Shown here one piece after another: positions 1 through 8,552 of a stretch of 58,982 nt of DNA (within the stretch, counting starts at the first letter, position 1; every line of letters starts with the position of its first letter). The notes beneath the pieces were generated by a model. It saw only the letters and a program-made list of their open reading frames with translations. It searched no databases and was not told the origin of the DNA. Source of the stretch: Rhodovulum imhoffii (GTDB lineage Bacteria > Pseudomonadota > Alphaproteobacteria > Rhodobacterales > Rhodobacteraceae); assembly GCF_003046545.1 (NCBI RefSeq), contig NZ_QAAA01000015.1:1-58982 (forward strand), given 5' to 3'. The translations under genes and the position numbers were made by a program.

Positions 1-660
1 TGATGTTTCGACTCCTCTGATGTGAAAGTGGGGGGACGTCAGTGCGCGCTTCGGCAAGACGGCGCCCCCCCTTGGCAGCCACTTTTCCCAGCATGTTTGT
101 CGACTGACCAACCCAACCCGCCAGAGCAGAGCGATCCAGGTCGATGCCTTCGCGGGCGAAGATTTGTGACTGGCGGTACAACGGACAATGATCCGCGTAT
201 TTGCTGACCAGCACATGCGTCAGCAGCCCGGCTCCGGGGCGGCCACGCTCGATCGGGCGCGAGGGCAAGGGTGCCTGAACGATCCTGTCGCAGCACTTGC
301 ATGCCATGCGCGGACGGACGATCCGGTTCACCACGAAGCGGCCGGGAATATATTCCAGCTCTTCGGTCACGTCCTCGCCGATGGTGCGCAGGTCACCGCC
401 GCATTTGCAGGTCTCGCCCGGGCTCATGATTTCCTCATTGCGCGGCAAGGACGGTGGCAATGGTTTGCGCTTCGGCTTTTGCTTGGGCTCTGGATCAGTA
501 ACCTCTTCAGGCGGCGCGGTGCACGCGGCCGCGGTTTCCTCTTCTTCAAGTCGAAGCTGCAAGTTGAGTTGGTCGGCGGATTCCGATCTCGACCCGAAAC
601 GGTGCCGCTGGTGACCCGAAAGCTGGTGCTTCAGCTTCTCAATCTCCAGAGCCTGCGCCT
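1..660 (-). pseudogene. IS66-family transposase (TnpC) fragment
   Basis: The minus strand is open in one frame from about 660 to base 1. It reads as the N-terminal half of an IS66 TnpC: a helical segment (ALEIEKLKHQLSGHQRHRFG), a polar linker, a zinc-binding region with CKCGGDL and later CKCCDR, and the family phrases VTEELEYIPGRF and LLTHVLVSKYADHCPLYRQS. The true start is missing and the DDE catalytic part lies beyond the window or is lost. The right edge abuts the broken integrase at about 660, so this is a remnant that truncated the integrase. No intact terminal repeat was seen. Confidence 0.8.
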
Positions 661-1224
661 TTCGCCGGTGTAGAAGCCCTTCGACTTCGCAACATCCAGC
701 ACCGCCTTGATCCGTTGAGCAACGCGCTTGGCCGTTTCGTGCTTTTCGGTCCAGATCGGGAGCAGGACCTGCAACACCTCGGGCTGCCCGACCTCCGACA
801 CCGGCAAACGCCCGATCTTCGGGAAGGCATATTCGGCGAGCGTGTTGATCCATTGCTGCCCGTGCTTGGGGTTCTTCCATGTCGGCAGGCGCTCGATGTG
901 AACCTGCTGGGCGATCTCCTCGAAGCAAGGCACCTCTTGGCGGACATTGTAGCGCGGGTTGAGGCCTTGCTTCGCCATGCGGCGATATTCAAGGGCGCGG
1001 TCACGCGCTTGGTTCAGTGTCACGATGTCCGCGCCGCCCAAACCAAAATCGGTGCGCAGGGGTTTGCCTTCCCGATTCCGCTGCCCCTTAACCGTGACGC
1101 GCACAATCCAGCGCCGTGCGCCGCTCGGGTCCACCACGAGATAGAGGCCGTTCCCGTCGCCATGCCGACCGGGACCAAGCGTTCGCACCAAATTCTTGGT
1201 CAGCTTGCCGCTATGCAGGGCCAT
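661..1224 (-). pseudogene. Truncated tyrosine integrase (DUF4102 type)
   Basis: The start MALHSGKLTKN at 1224 opens a typical P4/DUF4102 arm-binding domain (GPGRHGDGNGLYLVVDPSG, RRWIVRV), followed by a SAM-like core-binding segment (WINTLAEYAFPKIG). Similarity stops at KSKGFYTGE near 661, where IS66 sequence begins. The catalytic domain with the R-H-R-Y residues is absent, so it cannot recombine DNA. It is a relic of an older island integrase and not the integrase of the main prophage, which has its own serine recombinase at 51015. An ATG at 1251 is possible but adds a non-conserved leader. Confidence 0.85.
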
Positions 1225-1661
1225 GAATATACCACGTTTTATACCACCCAATGAACAGAAATGAGTGTAATCGAAGAAATCTGAAGATCAACACGAATAC
1301 AGATAATCAAACAAAAACAGCGTTTTATGGCGCTGAATAGGTCTGAACGCAACTGTATGAAAATGGTGGGTGGCGGAGGGAATGGGCCTGATATCCAACC
1401 TTCTCTACTGCCTAAGCTATTGTTTTCATTGGCGCGAATAATGGGTTGAATCGTCATTTGGTGCAATCGCGACTGGCAGCCAACTGCGCTCGAAGCGTTG
1501 TGCGTGGGTGCTGCGACTAGGCAGTGGCCCATCCTCGACCCGGGGTGATCACAGCCACCTGCCGGTTTCGGCGTTTTGGGCCTTCCCTGAGAGGGGTGCC
1601 AAAATGTAAGCGAGGCCCATCACGTTGGCATAGCAGCATTTTTTAAAGCCCGTGGGAAAGA
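1225..1661. other. Non-coding gap between integrase relic and IS
   Basis: I see no gene here. The sequence is more AT-rich than its surroundings around 1260-1330. It contains short unrelated open frames without ribosome-binding sites or recognisable products. It would be the place to expect the old integrase attachment site, but no tRNA 3' end can be identified. Confidence 0.5.
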
Positions 1662-2796
1662 CCGGCAAGATGAAATCGACACTCACCCTCCTTCTGGTCT
1701 TCCTGAGCCAGTTCTTTTTGCCGCGACACAACGCTCAACTGAGGCTGCTCAAGGCCCAGATCGCGATCTTGCGGGCCCGCATCCCGGCGCAAAGGGTTAT
1801 CCTGTCGCCCGTCGAAAAAGCTGAACTCATGCGCATCGGGGCTGAGTGCGGGCATGAGATCGATGGCCTTCTGGAAGTGGCAAAGCCCGCGACCTATAGG
1901 AGCTGGCTCGCGCAAATGAACAGCGGACGCCCCTTCAAGCCCGTGGGACGGCCGCGCCTGACGCAGGAGTTGCGCGATGTCGTCCTTCGCATCGGATCCG
2001 AAAACCTTCTCTGGGGCTACAAGCGCATCGCGGGCGAGTTGAAAAAGCTGGGGCTTTATGCCGGTGCCAATTCCGTCAAACGTATCCTGAACGAGGCGGG
2101 CATCCACCCAAGCCCTGAGCGACGCAGAAAGAAGCCCGCTCTTCCTTGGACCACATTTATCCGGGCACATATGGAAACCATGATCGCCTGCGATTTTTTC
2201 ACCAAGACTGTGTTCACGCTGCGCGGGCCAAGGACAGCTTATGTGCTGATCTTCATCCATCTTGGCAGCCGCCGCGTCTATTGCAGCGCCCCGACCTATG
2301 CCCCGGACTCGACCTGGATGACGCAGCAGGCCCGCAACACCTTGATGTGGTGCGAAAATCAGGAAATCGCGCCGGGTTTCCTGATCCGGGACGCCGACAC
2401 CAAGTTCAGCGCCAGCTTTGATACCGTCTGGGCATCGGAAGGTGCCAGGGTCATCCAGATCCCGCACAGGGCGCCCGACGCCAATGCCTTCGCGGAGTCC
2501 TTCATAGCGACCATCAAGCGCGAATGTCTGGATTTCTTCGTTTGCTTCAGCCGGTCGCAGCTTGATTACATCCTGCGGACCTGGCTGCGCCATTACAACA
2601 CCGAGCGCCCGCATCGTGGACGCGGTATCGGCAACAATGTGCTGCAGGTCGATTTCCGGCCCGTCCGTGACGGCCCAATCCGCCGCAACCGCCAGCTTGG
2701 CGGCATCATCACATCCTACACCCGCGATGCGGCGTGAGTGCCATGATTGAGCGAAAACATCCGAACGGAGAAATAGCGCTGATTTCATCTTGCCGG
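1662..2796 (+). mobile_element. Complete insertion sequence with 16-bp inverted repeats
   Basis: CCGGCAAGATGAAATC at 1662-1677 is repeated in perfect inverted form at 2781-2796, with partial matches continuing inward (C.CT) and a few bases outward. The repeats bracket one transposase gene, whose ATG (1670) lies inside the left repeat. No clear target duplication is visible directly outside the repeats, so the true tips may lie some bases further out, or the element may have been rearranged after insertion. Confidence 0.8.
1670..2737 (+). CDS. Transposase with integrase (rve) core domain
   Basis: A 355-residue DDE transposase that cuts and joins the ends of the surrounding IS. A hydrophobic-looking N-terminus (MKSTLTLLLVFLSQFF) is followed by a helix-turn-helix part with LLWGYKRIAGELKKLG, the usual DNA-binding segment of IS3/IS481-like enzymes. 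The rve catalytic core follows. The three acidic residues are visible as ACDFF, IRDADTKF and AFAESFIATIKRECLD (D, D and E, with 35-residue-like spacing), so it looks intact. The start at 1670 matches the conserved N-terminus and lies within the left inverted repeat. An ATG at 1652 would fall outside the IS. Confidence 0.9.
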   Translation: MKSTLTLLLVFLSQFFLPRHNAQLRLLKAQIAILRARIPAQRVILSPVEKAELMRIGAECGHEIDGLLEVAKPATYRSWLAQMNSGRPFKPVGRPRLTQELRDVVLRIGSENLLWGYKRIAGELKKLGLYAGANSVKRILNEAGIHPSPERRRKKPALPWTTFIRAHMETMIACDFFTKTVFTLRGPRTAYVLIFIHLGSRRVYCSAPTYAPDSTWMTQQARNTLMWCENQEIAPGFLIRDADTKFSASFDTVWASEGARVIQIPHRAPDANAFAESFIATIKRECLDFFVCFSRSQLDYILRTWLRHYNTERPHRGRGIGNNVLQVDFRPVRDGPIRRNRQLGGIITSYTRDAA

Positions 2797-3114
2797 GTTT
2801 CGAGACACCCGATATAACGACAGAATATCAATGCGATAGGGATCGCCTACATTTTTGCACCCCGCTCAGGGAAGGTCAAAGAATCTGGGTACGGCACCTA
2901 CCTAGGCTGGCGGAACCCCAGCGGCGCAGCGATCCGTTTGGACCGTTAGATTACGTCGAGCTGAACCGCCGAGCAGTCGCAGGCGACAAACCCCAAGATC
3001 ATGGCGCGCAAACACCATGGTGTCGCCGTTCGCTGCAGCGATGCATGACGGTTGAGAGCGAGGAACGCTGAAAGTCCGGCTGGTACCCTCCGGCTCTAAA
3101 TCTGCGCGTCGGGC
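2797..3114. other. Non-coding gap between IS and biosynthetic operon
   Basis: About 320 bases without a convincing gene. A 93-codon plus-strand frame (2790-3071) has arginine-rich, unstructured content and no ribosome-binding site. A short hairpin GGGCT-CA-AGCCC at 3112-3123 overlaps the end of the LysE gene and could help end the operon transcript. Confidence 0.45.
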
Positions 3115-3756
3115 TCAAGCCCCGATGATGTGCAGGGCCGAAAGTATAGCGAACACCAGAAATAGGCAGCCCGAGGCCAGGAGAATGAGAGGCCGGCGCC
3201 GATCGGTGAAGCGCCGGACTGCTCCCGTGGCCAGGAGGGCCGAAACCGCGCCGTGAACGAGCAACGAGTTGAGGAAAAAAGCCAGCACGACGAAGGCGAG
3301 ATCTCCGAATGACATCGTTGCGAGAGGGAGGCTGGTGGCAAAGACCGCACCAAAGAAGAGGACTGACTTTGCATTCGAAATATTCACTAGAAAGCCCGAG
3401 GAGAAGGCGCGACTCAGGCTCAAAGTGGGGGCAGCGGACCCGCCTTCTGGGGTGTGTCTGCGCAGCGCGGAGCGAATGGACTTCCCCCCCAAATAGACGA
3501 GGAAACCGCTCCCCAACAGTCCAAGAATGCTAAAGATCCTGTCGCTGAATGCTTGTCCGGAGAAATAGATGGCGACCGCGGCGCCGCTCGAGAAGACCAC
3601 GCCAGCGGTCGCGATCCCGACAACAATGAGGCCACGTACGAGCGCTCCCTGCTGCGAGGCCGATAGAATGAGAAAATGGTTCTGGCCCGGAACGCTCATC
3701 GCCGTCGCCTGAAGCGCGAGAGCAGCAAGAAGACTCGCCTGGAACTCACCCATCAC
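3115..3756 (-). CDS. LysE/RhtB-family amino-acid exporter
   Basis: A 213-residue inner-membrane protein with about six hydrophobic segments, the size and layout of LysE/RhtB exporters of amino acids and derivatives. Family phrases include the early SVPGQNHFLILSAS (in place of the usual PGP), GSGFLVYLGGKSIRSAL in the middle, and FSSGFLVNISNAKSVLFF (compare GF..N..NPKA). It is the last gene of the 7797-3115 operon. Its ATG overlaps the stop of the glutamine-synthetase-like gene by 4 bp. The position implies that the operon product is an amino acid or small amine derivative that must be exported. A second ATG, one codon later, is equally possible. Confidence 0.88.
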   Translation of the reverse strand: MMGEFQASLLAALALQATAMSVPGQNHFLILSASQQGALVRGLIVVGIATAGVVFSSGAAVAIYFSGQAFSDRIFSILGLLGSGFLVYLGGKSIRSALRRHTPEGGSAAPTLSLSRAFSSGFLVNISNAKSVLFFGAVFATSLPLATMSFGDLAFVVLAFFLNSLLVHGAVSALLATGAVRRFTDRRRPLILLASGCLFLVFAILSALHIIGA

Positions 3757-4940
3757 AGAACCCTAAGCAGCGCTGCCCGCTCGGCGTCGAACCCGCCGAA
3801 AGCTTTGGCACTGCCTTCCTCCGCACGCTTCAACTTGCCGTACAGACGCAATCCCTCGGGATCGAAGACTTGCGTCGCGAGGTCGCTGGCCAGATACGTC
3901 GCAAGAGATGACTCTATGCTGAAATCGAGCGCCGCACCGGCAGGCGCGGCGCCTCGCTGCGCTTTGAGAATGGCAGACACCACCGTGAGGATAGTAAAGT
4001 AGGGGTTGGTATCGGATGTCGGCGTCCGCAACTCGATGCGCTCTTCCGGGCCGTCGCGAATAATGCGGATGGCCGCAAAACGGCTCCCTTCCTCGATATC
4101 CGCCTTACGCGACGCGAAGGACTCGATCTCTTCGGTGTACCGGCTGTTCCTGCTCGGCCGATAGATCGAGAAAGCGGGGCCCAGAGTTCCCTGGATTGCA
4201 TGGGCCAGCTTGTCTACACTGAGTGACGCGCAGGAAATGTGCAGGTGCAGATTGCTCGGCGATTGGTTCATCGCGTTCACGGCGATAAAGGTCGCCCGAA
4301 GCCCGAAGCTCGCGGCCACATGCCGGATGATAATGCGGGCAAGGAAAACGCGATCAGCCTGTTCCAGCGGAGGAGTATGTCTCAGCGAAATCTCGTATTG
4401 ATCTACCTCGTTCTCCTGTGAGAGGTCGAGCCACTCAATGCCAGCGGCATCGAGTGCATGGAGGATCGCCGAGATGCAATGCTGATTTCCTGCGAGCCCG
4501 CCGAAAGCGTAGGCTTGCCCGTCGGCGGGCAGGTCGTCCCGATCTCCGAGGAGATAGAACTCGAGTTCGGCACCGATGCGGATGTCACGCGCCCCCTGGC
4601 TTGCGGAAAGGCGACGCTCGAGAACCGCCCTGATATCGAACCGGTGCGGGGTTCCATCGGTCGCCTTCGCGCGGCCGATGACCAGTGCATCGGCACCGAA
4701 AAGATCAACCTGAGCCGCCCGTGCGAACGGCCGCACCTCGGTCCCGATCACGTCAATCGTCATGTCGGAAGCTCCGACCGGAATCACGAACTCGTCGAAG
4801 AGATGCGGATGGCCGTAGATATCTTTTGCAAACACTCCGGGAGAAAACCCGATCGTCATACTGCTTTCGACCGCGCGATTGGCAAGTTTTCCCCGCGCAA
4901 TTCCGTGCAGGTCAGGAAAGAGACAGAGGGTTCTTGTCAT
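3753..4940 (-). CDS. Glutamine-synthetase-like ligase
   Basis: A 395-residue relative of glutamine synthetase, shorter than the usual 440-470. The catalytic-domain signatures are present: GAELEFYLL near residue 125 (metal-binding Glu), ENEVDQYEISLRH near 185, NLHLHIS near 232 (metal/ATP His) and ERIELRTPTSDTNPYF near 305. The canonical KP loop and NSYKR stretches are weakened. Members outside primary nitrogen assimilation make gamma-glutamyl amides from amines (PuuA, GMA synthetase, GlnA3/4 types). A neighbouring decarboxylase could supply the amine. I chose MTRTLCLF (4940). An ATG at 4967 would extend the overlap with the upstream gene. The substrate is unknown. Confidence 0.8.
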   Translation of the reverse strand: MTRTLCLFPDLHGIARGKLANRAVESSMTIGFSPGVFAKDIYGHPHLFDEFVIPVGASDMTIDVIGTEVRPFARAAQVDLFGADALVIGRAKATDGTPHRFDIRAVLERRLSASQGARDIRIGAELEFYLLGDRDDLPADGQAYAFGGLAGNQHCISAILHALDAAGIEWLDLSQENEVDQYEISLRHTPPLEQADRVFLARIIIRHVAASFGLRATFIAVNAMNQSPSNLHLHISCASLSVDKLAHAIQGTLGPAFSIYRPSRNSRYTEEIESFASRKADIEEGSRFAAIRIIRDGPEERIELRTPTSDTNPYFTILTVVSAILKAQRGAAPAGAALDFSIESSLATYLASDLATQVFDPEGLRLYGKLKRAEEGSAKAFGGFDAERAALLRVL

Positions 4941-5739
4941 AGGGCGCTTCACTCCTGCCGGAAACACAATTCGTCAAAATCCCATAGACCATAAGTGCTC
5001 GTTCATACCATGCGGAATGTCGCGCGTGGACCTCGATTTCGGGAGGTGACGGGTCTGGCTTTAAGACCGTGCGGCTCCGCTCCAGCGTTTCGTGCCAGAT
5101 TGCTTGTGACTTCTTCTCGCCGCTGCTCCAGGAGCGGATACGGCCATCGGACCAGCGGAGCATGTCGGGATCGAAGGTCACGGAAATTGCCTCGCACACC
5201 CATCTGGTCGTGGCTTCGGGCTCTGCCCTGAACACGTCGCCGTCGATCACGACGGGGTCAACCCCTATGGTTCGGAGCCGCCTGTACAGGCGGCTTAGCG
5301 CGGTGAAGCCGAACTCTTCCTCGGTAAAGTCGGGTTTCAGCTTGATCAGCGACGCGTAAACCGCCGCGGGATGGCGCGTGATGATCAGCTGCCGCGCCTC
5401 TGACAGCATGGCGTCGCTGACATACGGCTCGCCCTGGAAGGCGAGCTCCTTGACGAAGGCCCGCACGCCCGACCGACGGTTGCGGATGGAGGTCTCGATC
5501 TCAATGCGGTCGGCCACGAATTCGGCTGCATCTCGGTCGCCGTAGCGCGAAGACCGGCGGTCAGGTCCGAAATAATAGGCGTCGGTGAAGGGCTCGTGCA
5601 CCACGTCAAGCTTGGGACTGTTCTTCATCACCCGCTCGAATGCGGTCGACACCGAACGGGGCGTCGCCCAGAGAAACACCGGCGCTCCGTCCGGACGTCC
5701 GAATGCGTCACTCGGTAACGTTGAACGTGAAGATGTCAT
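4912..5739 (-). CDS. Sulfotransferase-like P-loop protein
   Basis: A 275-residue protein with an N-terminal PAPS-binding-type loop FLWATPRSVSTAFERVM (about residues 22-38), followed by HEPFTDAYYFGP. The middle contains LIITRHPAAVYASL, matching the 3'-phosphate-binding R/S region of sulfotransferases. The family is often found beside amino-acid enzymes and its real acceptor is usually unknown. Here it overlaps the decarboxylase gene by 32 bp and the ligase gene by 29 bp, so it is co-translated with them. A hydroxyl introduced by the upstream dioxygenase would be a plausible acceptor, but this is inference. Confidence 0.75.
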   Translation of the reverse strand: MTSSRSTLPSDAFGRPDGAPVFLWATPRSVSTAFERVMKNSPKLDVVHEPFTDAYYFGPDRRSSRYGDRDAAEFVADRIEIETSIRNRRSGVRAFVKELAFQGEPYVSDAMLSEARQLIITRHPAAVYASLIKLKPDFTEEEFGFTALSRLYRRLRTIGVDPVVIDGDVFRAEPEATTRWVCEAISVTFDPDMLRWSDGRIRSWSSGEKKSQAIWHETLERSRTVLKPDPSPPEIEVHARHSAWYERALMVYGILTNCVSGRSEAPYDKNPLSLS

Positions 5740-7087
5740 GGTAGCTCTCTCTCCTCCAGATCTCCCGCCCGTCCGCCCCGTTTCGGGCGACCACGGCGGC
5801 TCGGGCCTGGTTAAAATTGGTCGACCGGGAGACGGTGTAGGCCCCGGCGTCTGAAATCAGGACGAGGTCCCCGGCCATGAGGCCGCCGGGAACGCGCGCG
5901 CTTGCCATGAGGACGTCGCCCTCGTAACAAAGTGGCCCGCCGAGCGAGGCCAAGGGGGCGTCCGTCCGGACCGGCAGTTCCTTGTCCGCCCGGAAGAACC
6001 GAAGTCGGCGCCGCTCGCCGAACGCCGCCGTCGGCATGATGTGCAGGCCCGCGTCGAGCACCGCCCACCGGCGTTCCGGCAGGTCCTTGATGCCGGCGAC
6101 GCGGCTTAGCAGGGCGATGCAGTCGGACATCAGGTAGCGCCCCGGCTCGCAGCTGACACGCAGATCGTCCAGCTTCCGCGCGGCGATCTCCGACCGCAGC
6201 TCAGCAACGAAGCGGGTCATGTCGAAGACCTGCTCGTCGCTTTCGGGCGGTGTCTCTCCCATGTGGGCCTTGCATTCCGACCACCACCCGCGGCGCTGCC
6301 GCTGCATGCCCGGCACGCCGAACCCACCGCCGACATTAATCTCCTCCAGCGGCGCCTTCGCAGCGCGCAGCTCGCGGGCGAAGTCAAGGACGGGACGCAG
6401 CGCTGCCACATGAAGATCCGTCTCGGTGATCTGCGAATTCAGATGCGCGTGGAGCGATCTGATGCTGAACCCCTTCTCCGCGATCCAGGCTGCTGCTGCC
6501 GCCGCCAGCCCGCCATCGAGAGGCCAGCCGAACTTGCCCGTGCGCTGCCGCTCTCTGTGAGCCTGGGTGAAGCTTTGATCGGCCGAAGTGAAGACGGGCA
6601 GGCCCGGGCTCACCCGCAGCCCTAGCCTCGGTTCGGGGATCTCGCCGGCGCGCCGCAGTTCCGCCAGGATATCGACCTCCTCGAGAAGGTCGATATTGAC
6701 GACCACCCCGGCCTGCACGGCGCGCACCAACTCTTCGCGCCGCTTCATAGGGCCGTTGAAAACGACTGGCTTACCTTGGCAAAGCAGCAGCGCATGCTCA
6801 AGCTCGTAGCCCGAGACGACATCCGCGCCGAGGCCCAAAAGATGCGCCGTTCGGCAAAGCGACGGCAGGTAGTTCGTCTTGTAGGACAGGTAGATCGACG
6901 AATTAGGGAACGCCGCTTCCCAAGTGCGCCGCAGGGCTTCGGCAGACGCGGAGAAGCGCGCCTCGTCGTAGACGAATGTTGGCGTGCCGTGGCGTGCGGC
7001 GATCGTGTCCGCCTCTGCGGGGGCGATGTCGGCGAAGGGCTCAGTCGCACCTTCGCCGACGAATTTGTCCGGAGAATTAAGCGTCAT
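5708..7087 (-). CDS. PLP-dependent decarboxylase, alanine-racemase fold
   Basis: A 459-residue fold-type III enzyme related to diaminopimelate, ornithine and carboxynorspermidine decarboxylases. PLP lysine K70 lies in YLSYKTNYL. Cofactor and active-site elements follow in order: HAHLNSQI (211-220), NVGGGFG (251-257), CEPGRYLM (313-320), CYEGD (387-391) and DAGAYT (413-418). The catalytic Cys and the second-domain Asp and Tyr are all present, so it should be active. The substrate could be an amino acid modified by the upstream dioxygenase. The start MTLNSPDKF at 7087 overlaps the upstream stop as ATGA. Longer upstream starts add an arginine-rich, implausible leader. Confidence 0.85.
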   Translation of the reverse strand: MTLNSPDKFVGEGATEPFADIAPAEADTIAARHGTPTFVYDEARFSASAEALRRTWEAAFPNSSIYLSYKTNYLPSLCRTAHLLGLGADVVSGYELEHALLLCQGKPVVFNGPMKRREELVRAVQAGVVVNIDLLEEVDILAELRRAGEIPEPRLGLRVSPGLPVFTSADQSFTQAHRERQRTGKFGWPLDGGLAAAAAAWIAEKGFSIRSLHAHLNSQITETDLHVAALRPVLDFARELRAAKAPLEEINVGGGFGVPGMQRQRRGWWSECKAHMGETPPESDEQVFDMTRFVAELRSEIAARKLDDLRVSCEPGRYLMSDCIALLSRVAGIKDLPERRWAVLDAGLHIMPTAAFGERRRLRFFRADKELPVRTDAPLASLGGPLCYEGDVLMASARVPGGLMAGDLVLISDAGAYTVSRSTNFNQARAAVVARNGADGREIWRRESYHDIFTFNVTE

Positions 7088-7797
7088 TCCGCAGCGAGGC
7101 TCGTCGTCTCGGCCGTAGCGAAGGCCTCGAACTCCTGTCCGTAGCGGCGGTCCGCCCAAGGATTGATCGAGATGACCCAGATGTCGCGACAACCGCCCTC
7201 CGGCGATGCCGCTTGGATGTCCCGGGCGCCGTGAACCATGTCCTCATCACGCATCACGAGGCACTGGCCTGGCTGCAGTATTTGCTCGAAGAACGGCTCA
7301 GTCTTTCCGACTTGGTAGAGCGTTGACTCACCGCCGATTATGTTATGGCGCTCCCAGACTGTCACGCTCGTAATGTGATGGCCGTCGCGATGCGGTCCTT
7401 CAGGAATAGTCTTTCCTTGGTAAATTTCGCTCACCCGGGTTCGCCATTGGTGTAGATTTACCTGGAAAACACTGTTCGTGTCGAATTGAAGCTCATTCGC
7501 GATCGATGCAAATTGCGGGGTCGGATCGACGCCGGAAATCGGCTCAAATGCTCTGCGGATCCCTCCAACCTTCTGATTGTATGCTTTGGCCTGGATGAAC
7601 GGGCGATGTTCGAGCACCCGACAAGCCCAGTGATTATTCTCGAAAAACAATATGTACTGCGAGAATTGGCGCCAACGTTCCTTGTAGTACGGATCCTCAG
7701 GAAGTTCGGAGAAGTGATCTTTGGCTTCTTTAGAGATCGGGGGAAGCTCGATGACTTTGTAGCCCAGAGGGCCGAGGCTCAATCCTATATGGTTCAT
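7084..7797 (-). CDS. 2OG/Fe(II) dioxygenase, free-amino-acid hydroxylase type
   Basis: A 237-residue protein that resembles the 2OG-Fe dioxygenase family (PF10014) containing L-isoleucine 4-hydroxylase. The iron ligands are visible as GPHRDGHHIT (H136, D138) and the distal HGARD (H189). A downstream Arg in GCRDIWVIS would bind 2-oxoglutarate, and the NIIGGEST turn is typical of the family. These enzymes hydroxylate free amino acids. It is the first gene of a five-gene operon and has a ribosome-binding site (GAAGGAG) 10 bases before the ATG. Its base composition is lower in GC than the neighbouring phage genes, consistent with separate acquisition. Confidence 0.82.
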   Translation of the reverse strand: MNHIGLSLGPLGYKVIELPPISKEAKDHFSELPEDPYYKERWRQFSQYILFFENNHWACRVLEHRPFIQAKAYNQKVGGIRRAFEPISGVDPTPQFASIANELQFDTNSVFQVNLHQWRTRVSEIYQGKTIPEGPHRDGHHITSVTVWERHNIIGGESTLYQVGKTEPFFEQILQPGQCLVMRDEDMVHGARDIQAASPEGGCRDIWVISINPWADRRYGQEFEAFATAETTSLAAE

Positions 7798-8035
7798 GGG
7801 CGAGATACTCCTTCATTTGTTGGCTGTCACATTACTAGAGGATGCGTAGCGGCTTTCTATTTGGCCAATTGGGATAAGTCTTCTAGCGGCACGTCGGCGG
7901 CGGTCTCGTCCGTGCATTCGTCGATGCTCGCTGGAAATTTCTTCCCGTCGATCACGAGTAACACCACGTCAGGCTGCATGTTAACGAATCTTCAACCTCT
8001 GCATGTTTATTCTCCCCCCCCCCCCCAAGGTCAGG
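7798..8035 (-). promoter_or_regulatory. Leader of the biosynthetic operon with a 13-C tract
   Basis: These 238 bases lie between the phage spanin stop and the first biosynthetic gene. The region is AT-richer than either side and must hold the operon promoter if the operon is not read through from the phage lysis genes. I could not single out a convincing -35/-10 pair. A run of 13 C (8014-8026; G on the transcribed-sense strand) lies about 220 bases upstream of the start codon. Confidence 0.45.
8014..8026. repeat. Homopolymer tract, 13 C
   Basis: Thirteen consecutive C residues (plus strand), 9 bases beyond the end of the o-spanin gene. Tracts this long slip during replication. It could be a contingency locus that changes promoter spacing, or a sequencing/assembly-sensitive spot. 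Confidence 0.9.
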
Positions 8036-8386
8036 TCAAGACGCAATGTTTGGGACATGCCTTGGTAGCTCTATTCGGCCGGTGGCGGCAATGTGAGGAC
8101 GGGCCGGACCAACGCCTGATAAGGGACTGGACGCAGCCACACAAAACCGCGCCTGCGCCCGCATCACGGCATAGTCGCTCAGCATCTCCGCGATGGCGGA
8201 TCCGCCTGGCAGCAGTCCCAGCTCGTCCGCCGCGCGCGTCTGGAGTTCGCGGCTATACTCGACCACGGGCGGGCAAACGGCAGCAACGCCGGGCTCAAAA
8301 CCGAGCGTCCCGCAACCGCTCAGCAAGCTCGTTGCGATCGCGAGGACGGCGAGCCGCCGCTTCCAGCATCCGACGTTGGACGTCAT
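8036..8386 (-). CDS. Outer-membrane spanin lipoprotein (Rz1-like)
   Basis: A 116-residue protein starting MTSNVGCWKRRLAVLAIATS, with a signal peptide ending in the lipobox LLSGC, so it should be exported and lipidated. It is larger than lambda Rz1 but sits where an o-spanin belongs: last in the lysis block and overlapping the i-spanin gene by 92 bases in another frame. With the i-spanin it would fuse inner and outer membranes at the end of lysis. The start at 8386 was chosen for the signal peptide. An upstream ATG at 8527 gives a cysteine/arginine-rich leader that cannot be secreted. Confidence 0.75.
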   Translation of the reverse strand: MTSNVGCWKRRLAVLAIATSLLSGCGTLGFEPGVAAVCPPVVEYSRELQTRAADELGLLPGGSAIAEMLSDYAVMRAQARFCVAASSPLSGVGPARPHIAATGRIELPRHVPNIAS

Positions 8387-8552
8387 TGGCCTTCTCCATG
8401 GTTTCAAGGCGTTCGGCGAGGCGTCCCGCTCGCTCCCCGGAGTGCCGAAGCGAAAGCAGGAACAGGAGCACTGCAAGCGCGATGGCTCCGTAACGCAGCG
8501 CCGCCCGCATCCATGGGCTCGCGGCAATCCCGGCGAGGAGCCCCCCGATCAT
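8295..8552 (-). CDS. Inner-membrane spanin (Rz-like)
   Basis: An 85-residue protein with one N-terminal transmembrane segment (YGAIALAVLLFLLSL) followed by a charged alpha-helical, coiled-coil-like periplasmic part (RLAERLETMEKANDVQRRML). This is the standard i-spanin layout. It overlaps the endolysin gene by 4 bp (ATGA) and the o-spanin start by 92 bp. The partner is the lipoprotein encoded at 8036-8386. Confidence 0.78.
   Translation of the reverse strand: MIGGLLAGIAASPWMRAALRYGAIALAVLLFLLSLRHSGERAGRLAERLETMEKANDVQRRMLEAAARRPRDRNELAERLRDARF

Noticed and set aside
1369-1390. Sequence resembling a tRNA 3' end (TGGCGGAG...) near the integrase relic
   Set aside because: The T-arm consensus is absent and the match to the tRNA-Ser at 58750 breaks after 8 bases.
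2790-3071. 93-codon plus-strand open frame
   Set aside because: No ribosome-binding site, no recognisable pattern, and it overlaps the IS right repeat.
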